Assembly (NCBI GenBank): GCA_040217575.1
Contig: JAVJPW010000006.1
Coordinates: forward strand, 62,001-126,000
Direction: 5' to 3'
Length of the DNA: 64,000 bases
Origin: Pacificispira sp040217575
Lineage (GTDB): Bacteria; Pseudomonadota; Alphaproteobacteria; UBA8366; Aestuariispiraceae
Shown: one piece after another, positions 1-6,569 of the stretch
How positions within the stretch are numbered: the first letter of the stretch is position 1
Layout of the letters: the number at the start of each line of letters is the position of its first letter
Notes under the pieces: model-generated
Seen by the model: the letters and a program-made list of their open reading frames with translations, nothing else
What the model was told of the DNA's origin: nothing
The model's database searches: none
Made by a program: the position numbers and the translations under genes

Positions 1-16
1 GCGGCTGACCAGGGCC

Positions 17-1129
17 ATGCGCATCCGCCGCATTTCCGTATTTCACCGGACTGCGCCGCTGACCCGGCCCTACAAGCTGTCGGGCGGGCGGCTTCGGTTT
101 GAAGAACTGGACTGCACCTTCGTGAAGGTGGAAGCGGACAATGGCCTTGTCGGCTGGGGTGAGGGCACGCCGTGGGGTCATACCTATCTGCCGGCCCATG
201 GCGGCGGCATCCGCGCGGCGGCGGAATTGCTGGCGCCCGCACTTCTGGACCGGGACCCGCGCCAACCGGACCGGATCAACCGGCTGATGGACCTGACCCT
301 GCCGGGTCATCTTTATGCGAAGTCGCCGTTCGACATCGCCTGCTGGGACCTGTTCGGTCAGTCGGTCGGCCTGCCGATCGTCGACCTTCTGGGCGGCCGG
401 CATGAGGAACCGACGCCGATCGCCAGTTCCATTTCCACCGATACGCCGGACGGCATGCTGGCGGAAATCAACCTTTATCGCGATATGGGATATTATGTTC
501 ATTCGGTGAAGGTCGGCGGCAGCGACACCGACCTGGACATCGCCCGCATCCGTCATCTGAAGGCCAATGAACGGCCCGGCGAGTTCATCTTCTATGACGT
601 GAACCGCGCCTGGACCCCGGCAGAGGCGATTACGGTTATGAATGGGGTTGCGGACCTGCCCGTCACGTTTGAACAGCCTTGCGAGACACTGGATCAATGC
701 GCGCAGGTACGTGCGCTGACGCGCCAGCCGATTTCCATCGACGAACGGCTGGAAACCGAAGGCGACATGCTGCGCATCACAGCCGGACACATCGGGGAAG
801 TGGTGAACATCAAGATCAACCGGGTGGGCGGCCTGACCAAGGCACGGCGCATTCGGGACATCGGACTGGCGGGCGGGTTCAAGTTCCTGGTCATGGAATC
901 GGGCGGCACGGTTGTCGCCGACACACAGACCCAGCATCTGGCACAGTCGATCCCGCGGGATCTGCGGCTTGGAACCTGGCTGTGTCAGGAAATGCTGTCG
1001 GTCGACAGTGCGCCCGGTCGCGGGGCGCGCAATAACGGCAAGGGGGAAAGCGTCGCGCCCGACCTGCCGGGGCTGGGCGTTGCGCCCGATGAAGACTTCC
1101 TGGGCGACCCGGTTGCGGTATATGGCTAG
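17..1129 (+). CDS. Enolase-superfamily (mandelate racemase/muconate lactonizing) enzyme
   Basis: A 370-residue protein of usual length for the family. It has an N-terminal capping domain and a C-terminal barrel. Visible catalytic features are Lys165 (end of the HSVK segment) and Lys266 (NIKINRVGG), one on each face of the barrel. The Mg2+ ligands are Asp194 (FYDVNRAW), Glu219 (TFEQP) and Asp242 (IDERLE). Two opposed lysines are typical of the MLE/dipeptide-epimerase/cis-3-hydroxyproline dehydratase side of the family, which abstracts an alpha proton from a carboxylate substrate. The substrate cannot be read from sequence; cis-3-hydroxy-L-proline is one guess. The gene is convergent with the penicillin-binding protein gene and overlaps its stop by 4 bases. 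The ATG at 17 follows a CAGGG-like ribosome site; whatever lies upstream is outside the window. Confidence 0.85.
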   Translation: MRIRRISVFHRTAPLTRPYKLSGGRLRFEELDCTFVKVEADNGLVGWGEGTPWGHTYLPAHGGGIRAAAELLAPALLDRDPRQPDRINRLMDLTLPGHLYAKSPFDIACWDLFGQSVGLPIVDLLGGRHEEPTPIASSISTDTPDGMLAEINLYRDMGYYVHSVKVGGSDTDLDIARIRHLKANERPGEFIFYDVNRAWTPAEAITVMNGVADLPVTFEQPCETLDQCAQVRALTRQPISIDERLETEGDMLRITAGHIGEVVNIKINRVGGLTKARRIRDIGLAGGFKFLVMESGGTVVADTQTQHLAQSIPRDLRLGTWLCQEMLSVDSAPGRGARNNGKGESVAPDLPGLGVAPDEDFLGDPVAVYG

Positions 1130-3066
1130 TCGGTGGCGGCCGTGCTCAACGGGGGCGATGTGCCGCTCAAGACGTCGGTCAGGGCCCGGGTCATGAAACG
1201 CTGCCACAACTGGGCCGGATAGGACCCGCCATAGACGCCGTCCGTTGGCGTTCCGTCGTCATTCCCCATCCAGACGACCGCCGTCAGGTCGGTCGTGTAG
1301 CCCGCGAACCAGGCATCGCGGTAGTCCTGCGTGGTGCCCGTTTTTCCAGCGGCCGTGTGCCCGTCCAGTTGGGCCGCGTGCCCCGTGCCCCAGGCGACGC
1401 CGGCACCGAAGACATCGTTCGCCATTGCGACCGCATCCGGGTCCAGAAGCCGTGCCGCCTGTCTTCCGTCATGGGTATAAAGGACCGTGCCGTCCGACCG
1501 GTCCGATATGCGCCGGATGACATAGGGCATGGCAGACCGCCCGCCGGACGATAGGGTGGCATAGGCGCCCGCCATTTCCAGCGGCGTTACTTCGGCGACG
1601 CCCAGTGCGATGGACGGGTCCGGCGACATGTCGGCGGTGACGCCCATGCGCCGGGCCATGTCAATCACGCGCGTGCGGCCCACCGTTTCCGATACCGCGA
1701 CGGCGACCGTGTTGATCGACCGTGCCACCCCTTCGCGCAGGGTGACGATGCCGCGGTGGCCTGCGCCGGCATTGCGTGGAGACCATCCTTCGACCGGTGC
1801 GATGCGGTCGTCGATTTCACTGTCCGGTGTGATCCCCGCTTCGAACCCGGCCAGATAGACGAACAGCTTGAAGACGGACCCAGGCTGTCGCCGGGCATGG
1901 ACCGCACGGTTGAAGGCGGAACCGGACCGGTCGTATCCGCCCAGCATGGCCGCGACCGCCCCGTCCGGTCGCAGCGCGACAAAGGCCATTTCAGATGCGC
2001 CGTCGCTGCGTGCCAGGGGGCCGATTTCGGCGGCCGCGGCTTCCGCCGCGCGCTGCACCGCCGGTTCCAGCGTGGTTTCCACGACGATGTCCCGTTCGAA
2101 CCCGCCGACCAGCCCGGCGGCACGGTCCACCGCCCATTCGGCAAGCCACCGTGTCTGGCGTCCGGCCAGGTCCGTCGCCACTGTCTGCACGGTCCGCTGT
2201 GCGGCAGCATCCGCCTGCGACTGGGTGATGTAGCCCGCTTCCACCATGTTCTGCAGGACTTCGCGCCCGCGTTCGGCGGCACCTTCGGGGTTCCGGAACG
2301 GGTTCAGCGCGGACGGCGCCTTGGGAAGGCCGGCCAGGACCGCGGCCTGCCACAATGTGACGGCGGTGGCGGGGACCCCGAAATAGCGTCTTGCCGCCGC
2401 ATCCACCCCGAATGTGCCCGCGCCCAGATAGATCCGGTTCAGATAGATTTCCAGGATCGTGTCCTTGGAATAACGCGCTTCCAGCCAGAAGGCCAACAGT
2501 GCTTCCTGTACCTTGCGGCGCAATGTCCGGTCACGGCTGAGGAACAGGTTCTTCGCCAGCTGTTGGGTCAGCGTGCTGCCGCCCTGTGCGACGCCCCCTG
2601 CGCGGATGTTGGCGATCAGCGCGCGAAGTATGCCGAACGGATCAACGCCAGGATGGCTGTAGAACCGCCGATCCTCCGTCGCGATCAGGGCCTGCGGCAG
2701 GTGGGCCGGCAGCGCCGGTAGGGAGACGGTGGCGGCATACAGGTCGCCCAGTTCCAACAGCGCCGTACCGTCGCTGGCCACAATGGTGATGCTGGGTTCG
2801 CGCTGTTCTGTCTGGATGGTCGCATCCGGGTCCGGCAGGTCCCAGGCAAACCAGCCGATCACGGCTGCACCGGCGACGAACGACCAGATGACAATGCTGA
2901 TTCCGGCGCGCAGGAAACGCGGCCAGCGCGGCTTTTCAGGCGGCCTGGGGGGCGGTGGCGCGCGTCTGGATGCGGCCTTTTTCGCCGACGCGCGCTTGGT
3001 CGGCGATTTTCGCGCGGCCTTCTTTGCCGCCGCCTTTTTTCGTGATGCGGGTTTCTTCGCAGCCAT
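1126..3066 (-). CDS. Class A penicillin-binding protein (PBP1 family), transglycosylase/transpeptidase
   Basis: A bifunctional peptidoglycan synthase that polymerises glycan strands and cross-links stem peptides at the outer face of the inner membrane. A Lys/Ala/Arg-rich cytoplasmic tail (about residues 1-45) is followed by one membrane anchor. The GT51 glycosyltransferase domain comes next, with EDRRFYSHPG near residue 128 and GGSTLTQQLAKN. The transpeptidase domain carries the active-site serine in GSVFK (near 395), the SIN motif, and KTGTTQD (near 571). The length of 646 residues is normal for a compact alphaproteobacterial PBP1. I chose the ATG at 3066; an in-frame TTG lies five codons upstream at 3081. 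No partner genes are adjacent, and the next gene, irr, is divergent. The histone-like basic tail is longer than catalysis needs. Confidence 0.92.
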   Translation of the reverse strand: MAAKKPASRKKAAAKKAARKSPTKRASAKKAASRRAPPPPRPPEKPRWPRFLRAGISIVIWSFVAGAAVIGWFAWDLPDPDATIQTEQREPSITIVASDGTALLELGDLYAATVSLPALPAHLPQALIATEDRRFYSHPGVDPFGILRALIANIRAGGVAQGGSTLTQQLAKNLFLSRDRTLRRKVQEALLAFWLEARYSKDTILEIYLNRIYLGAGTFGVDAAARRYFGVPATAVTLWQAAVLAGLPKAPSALNPFRNPEGAAERGREVLQNMVEAGYITQSQADAAAQRTVQTVATDLAGRQTRWLAEWAVDRAAGLVGGFERDIVVETTLEPAVQRAAEAAAAEIGPLARSDGASEMAFVALRPDGAVAAMLGGYDRSGSAFNRAVHARRQPGSVFKLFVYLAGFEAGITPDSEIDDRIAPVEGWSPRNAGAGHRGIVTLREGVARSINTVAVAVSETVGRTRVIDMARRMGVTADMSPDPSIALGVAEVTPLEMAGAYATLSSGGRSAMPYVIRRISDRSDGTVLYTHDGRQAARLLDPDAVAMANDVFGAGVAWGTGHAAQLDGHTAAGKTGTTQDYRDAWFAGYTTDLTAVVWMGNDDGTPTDGVYGGSYPAQLWQRFMTRALTDVLSGTSPPLSTAATD

Positions 3067-3316
3067 TGCCCGGGTGCTCAATTAAGCGTAGAGGCGTATT
3101 TACCCATCATATAGCGTATCTAAAAGTGAATTTCGCGATATATTGTGTTATTGTTGGAGCAGTTCGGATCGCCGAAAAGGGTATTCCGCAATGCAATACA
3201 GTTTCGGTTTATTCAAAAAAGGTGCCTAGTCCCTTGTCATTTCTATTGAAATCCGGTTTCTGTTTGTCCATGTTACGCTTTGGTGATGGGTATGAGTTGT
3301 GGGATGAAGAAATACG

Positions 3317-3772
3317 ATGACGATGAATGATGATACAGCCCTTTCCGACGGAACCAAGGCGCGGCCGTATGCGGCGGTCCTGGGCCGGCTCAAGGATTTC
3401 GGGCTGCGCCCGACCCGCCAGCGACTGGCGCTTGGAAAGCTTCTGTTCGACGGCGGCGACCGGCATGTGACCGCGGAACAGCTTCACCTGGAAGCGCGGG
3501 AAATCGGCGTAAAAGTGTCGCTTGCAACCGTCTATAATACGCTGAACCAGTTTCGCGATTCGGGCATGCTGCGCGAAGTGGTCGTCGGCGGTGGAAAATC
3601 CTACTTCGACACCAATATTCACGACCATCACCATTTCTTCGTCGAACCGGCTGGTGAACTGGTCGATATCCCGGCGGATCAGATCCAGGTCGGCCGGATT
3701 CCCGCCCCGCCAGAGGGCACGGTCATGGACCGTGTGGATGTCATCATCCGCGTGAATCACAATTCAGAATGA
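3317..3772 (+). CDS. irr: Iron response regulator Irr (Fur superfamily)
   Basis: A 151-residue Fur-fold transcription factor that in alphaproteobacteria represses or activates iron-dependent genes at low iron and is inactivated when haem is plentiful. The winged-helix part contains LRPTRQRLALGKLLF and SLATVYNTLNQF, the recognition helix, both close to known Irr proteins. The conserved His cluster HDHHHFF, linked to haem and metal sensing in Irr, is present, followed by ELVDIP. The CxxC motif of classical Fur is absent, which separates it from the second Fur-family gene at 54 kb. It sits just upstream of a rubrerythrin gene whose promoter carries an Irr-box-like sequence. ATGs occur at 3317 and 3323; the upstream one is used. 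The 250-base region before it is AT-rich and divergent from the PBP gene. Confidence 0.88.
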   Translation: MTMNDDTALSDGTKARPYAAVLGRLKDFGLRPTRQRLALGKLLFDGGDRHVTAEQLHLEAREIGVKVSLATVYNTLNQFRDSGMLREVVVGGGKSYFDTNIHDHHHFFVEPAGELVDIPADQIQVGRIPAPPEGTVMDRVDVIIRVNHNSE

Positions 3773-3800
3773 TATTCATTATCAACTAATTAGATTTATT

Positions 3801-3817
3801 ATTAGAATAATTATAGT
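3801..3817 (+). promoter_or_regulatory. Candidate Irr box (iron control element) upstream of rubrerythrin
   Basis: The 17-base sequence reads ATTAGAA-TAA-TTATAGT. The known iron control element is TTTAGAA-YNR-TTCTAAA. The left half matches at six of seven positions, the centre fits YNR, and the right half matches at four of seven. It ends three bases before a TTGACT -35 box, so bound Irr would block RNA polymerase. A perfect palindrome ATTATT-AG-AATAAT (3798-3811) overlaps it. The call is by eye only. Confidence 0.5.
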
Positions 3818-3820
3818 CCG

Positions 3821-3849
3821 TTGACTTTCGATTCTGCGGTTAATATCGT
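3821..3849 (+). promoter_or_regulatory. Sigma-70-like promoter for rubrerythrin module
   Basis: TTGACT (3821-3826), a 17-base spacer and TATCGT (3844-3849). It lies in an AT-rich stretch 160 bases before the rubrerythrin ATG, immediately downstream of the candidate Irr box. Confidence 0.45.
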
Positions 3850-4007
3850 CTGCCCGTCGGGCGGTGGGAAACTTGATCGAAATGCCATGCCTGATGCGCC
3901 GTCCCGTGTGGCTGTTTGGGGCGGCTAGACGTGTAATCTGACGATGGAACAGGACGGGTTTCGGCACGGCCGGCCGTTCTGAATGACAAGGACAGGAGAT
4001 TGAGACC

Positions 4008-4427
4008 ATGTCCCTTAAGGGCACCAAGACCGAAGACAATCTGAAAGAAGCATTTGCCGGCGAAAGCCAGGCCAACCGCCGTTACCTGTATTTCGCCCAG
4101 AAGGCGGACGTCGAAGGCTACAACGATGTCGCCACGGTCTTCCGTTCCACTGCGGAAGGCGAAACCGGCCATGCGCATGGCCATCTGGAATATCTGGAAG
4201 AAACCGGCGACCCGGCAACGGGCGAGCCGATCGGCGACACGGAATCCAACCTGAAGGCCGCGATTGCGGGCGAAACGCACGAATACACCGACATGTATCC
4301 GGGCATGGCGCGCACGGCGCGTGAAGAAGGCTTCGATGAGATTGCCCAGTGGTTTGAAACCCTGGCCAAGGCAGAGAAGTCCCATGCCGGCCGTTTCCAA
4401 AAGGCGTTGGACACGCTGGACGGCTAA
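4008..4427 (+). CDS. Rubrerythrin family protein (no rubredoxin domain)
   Basis: A 139-residue ferritin-like four-helix protein with a non-haem di-iron site, expected to reduce hydrogen peroxide in the cytoplasm. Di-iron ligands are visible in repeated helices: FAGESQANRRYLYFA, EGETGHAHGHLEYLEE (ExxH), AGETHEYTDMYP and KAEKSHAGRF (second ExxH). The C-terminal rubredoxin domain of classical rubrerythrin is missing, so electrons must come from another protein. The Fe-S protein encoded 120 bases downstream is the obvious candidate. A good ribosome site (GGAGA) precedes the ATG. The gene starts a three-gene module with the Fe-S protein and DUF3501, a combination I recall from other proteobacteria. 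Expression is probably under Irr through the upstream box. Confidence 0.9.
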   Translation: MSLKGTKTEDNLKEAFAGESQANRRYLYFAQKADVEGYNDVATVFRSTAEGETGHAHGHLEYLEETGDPATGEPIGDTESNLKAAIAGETHEYTDMYPGMARTAREEGFDEIAQWFETLAKAEKSHAGRFQKALDTLDG

Positions 4428-4544
4428 CGCCCGACCGGACGATGGTTTCGGTGCGGGGCGGCCATTTGCGGCCGTCCCGCATCCGACCGGTCCGGTTGCC
4501 CGGACGGCACGCGGTAAATCATTCAACATTCGAGGAGATTGCGC

Positions 4545-5906
4545 ATGCGGGAGGGCAGCCTGGACGCCCCCGTGCGTCACCCGATCGACTGGAACGATCC
4601 GGATTTCTATGACGAAGCGAAACTGGACGAGGAGCTTCGGCGCGTTTTCGACATCTGTCACGGATGCCGGCGCTGTTTCAATCTGTGTGACAGTTTCCCG
4701 CGCCTGTTCGATTTGATCGATGCCGCGCCGTCGGAGGAACTCGACACCGTCGAATCAAAGGATTTCAAGCCGGTTGTCGATGCGTGCACGCTTTGCGACA
4801 TGTGCTTCATGGTGAAATGCCCCTATGTGCCGCCCCACGAATTCAACCTGGATTTCCCGCACCTGATGCTGCGCTATCGCGCGGTGGAACAGAAAAAGGG
4901 ACTGCGCGGCAAGGGTATGGAAGCGCATCTGACCAAGACTGATCGCGTCGGCAAACTGGGCAGTTCCCTGGCCGGTCTGGCGAATTGGGCGGTCAGCGAA
5001 AAGAACGGCCTGACCCGCGGCCTGATGCAGGCGACCGCGGGCGTCCACAAGGACGCGGCCCTGCCGCACTTTGCGGGCAAGACACTGGTCGACCAGGCAA
5101 AGGATTTTCCGGCCCACGACCCGAACGGTCCGGGCGCAGGCCAGAAGGCGGTGATCTACGCCACCTGCTACGGCAACTACAACACGCCGGAAATCGGCGA
5201 GGCGGCGATGAAGGTCCTGGCCCGGAACGGCGTCGAATGCGAAGTGGTCTATCCCGAATGCTGCGGCATGCCGCAGATGGAACAGGGGGACCTGGGGACC
5301 GTTGCCGGAAAGGCCCGAAATGTGGCCAAGGCGCTGAAGCCCTATATCGACGACGGCTATGACGTCATCGCGCTTATTCCCAGCTGCGCGCTGATGCTGA
5401 AGTTCGAATGGCCGCTTCTGGTGCCGGAAGACCCGGATGTGAAGGCCCTGGCCGAAGCGTCCCACGACATTTCGGAATATGTCGTCGCCCTTTCGAAACA
5501 AAAGGGTCTGGCCGATGGCCTCAAGCCGCTGGACGGGCCAATCGCCATTCATGTTTCCTGTCACGCGCGGGCCCAGAATATGGGCCAGAAAGGCGCGGAA
5601 CTGGCACGCCTGATTCCCGACACCCGGATCGCCGCGGTCGAACGCTGTTCCGGTCATGGCGGGTCCTGGGGCGTGATGAAAGACAATTTCGAAGTCGGCA
5701 TGAAGGTCGGAAAGCCGGTCTTCAAACAGATGCAAATGAAGGGCAAGGCGAAATACGTGGCATCCGAATGCCCGCTGGCGGGTCTTCATATCGCCCAGGG
5801 GATCGAGCGCGCACCGGAAGAGGTGGGCGAGGGTGAACTCGCCCCCAAGCCGGAACTGGCCGCGCACCCGATTGTCCTGCTCGCAAAATCCTACGGCTTG
5901 ATGTAG
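4545..5906 (+). CDS. HdrB/GlpC-like (Fe-S)-binding oxidoreductase
   Basis: A 453-residue protein with two N-terminal [4Fe-4S] motifs, CHGCRRCFNLC and CTLCDMCFMVKCP. The C-terminal half is heterodisulfide-reductase/GlpC-like, with cysteine-rich segments ECCGMPQ, SCHARAQN and ERCSGHGGSWG (CCG-type domains). It is likely a soluble electron carrier or thiol/quinone-linked reductase. Its position between rubrerythrin and DUF3501 suggests it feeds electrons to the rubrerythrin di-iron site; that role is inferred. The start is set at the ATG at 4545, 7 bases after GAGGAG (4532-4537). A TTG at 4539 would sit on top of this ribosome site. The 110-base gap to rubrerythrin shows no convincing terminator. 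Confidence 0.85.
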   Translation: MREGSLDAPVRHPIDWNDPDFYDEAKLDEELRRVFDICHGCRRCFNLCDSFPRLFDLIDAAPSEELDTVESKDFKPVVDACTLCDMCFMVKCPYVPPHEFNLDFPHLMLRYRAVEQKKGLRGKGMEAHLTKTDRVGKLGSSLAGLANWAVSEKNGLTRGLMQATAGVHKDAALPHFAGKTLVDQAKDFPAHDPNGPGAGQKAVIYATCYGNYNTPEIGEAAMKVLARNGVECEVVYPECCGMPQMEQGDLGTVAGKARNVAKALKPYIDDGYDVIALIPSCALMLKFEWPLLVPEDPDVKALAEASHDISEYVVALSKQKGLADGLKPLDGPIAIHVSCHARAQNMGQKGAELARLIPDTRIAAVERCSGHGGSWGVMKDNFEVGMKVGKPVFKQMQMKGKAKYVASECPLAGLHIAQGIERAPEEVGEGELAPKPELAAHPIVLLAKSYGLM

Positions 5907-5944
5907 GACCCGTGCGACCGCCCCGCGACATGAGAGTCTGAGAG

Positions 5945-6538
5945 ATGGAGCATATGACAAAGCGCCAAATTACCAGAGCCGACATCCTGCCGCTGGATGA
6001 CTATATCAAGGTCCGCAAGGAACGGCATGCCGCCCTGATCGCGCAGAAGAAGCACCGCCGGATCGAAATCGGACCGGTGGCCACCTGCTATTTCGAGAAC
6101 TTCGATACCATGCTGCATCAGGTTCAGGAGATGCTGTATATCGAACGCGGCGGGGAAGAGCAGATCGCCGACGAACTGGCGGCGTACAATCCGATGATCC
6201 CGAACGGCCGCGAATTGACGGCGACGGTCATGTTCGAAATCGACGACCCGATCCGGCGCAAGAATTTCCTGTCGCGGCTGGGCGGAGTGGAAGAAACGAT
6301 GTTCATCCGCTTCGGCGGACGGGAAGTCATCGGCGTGCCGGAAGAGGATGTCGACCGCACCAATGCCGATGGAAAGGCCTCATCCGTGCAGTTCATCCAT
6401 TTCCCGTTCACCGATGACGATGTCGCCGCATTCCGCACCGCCGACCAGGTGCTGGTGGGGTTCGCCCACGACCAGTATGGCCATATGGCCGTGCTGACGA
6501 CCGGCAGTCGCGACGCGCTGGCCGCCGACTTCGACTAG
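5945..6538 (+). CDS. DUF3501 family protein
   Basis: A 197-residue protein recognised as DUF3501 from the N-terminal signature around ILPLDDYIKVRKERH, a middle segment VATCYFENFDTMLHQVQEMLYIERGG, and its place as third gene after rubrerythrin and an Fe-S reductase. The molecular function is unknown. No signal peptide, membrane segment or cysteine cluster is visible, so it is probably cytosolic and may act as partner or assembly factor for the two iron proteins. The ATG at 5945 is used; a second in-frame ATG at 5954 is possible. It closes the module, 37 bases after the Fe-S gene, and is convergent with the DivL-like gene. Confidence 0.85.
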   Translation: MEHMTKRQITRADILPLDDYIKVRKERHAALIAQKKHRRIEIGPVATCYFENFDTMLHQVQEMLYIERGGEEQIADELAAYNPMIPNGRELTATVMFEIDDPIRRKNFLSRLGGVEETMFIRFGGREVIGVPEEDVDRTNADGKASSVQFIHFPFTDDDVAAFRTADQVLVGFAHDQYGHMAVLTTGSRDALAADFD

Positions 6539-6569
6539 GTTGAAGGTTTCGGCCGGCCGACTGTCTTCG

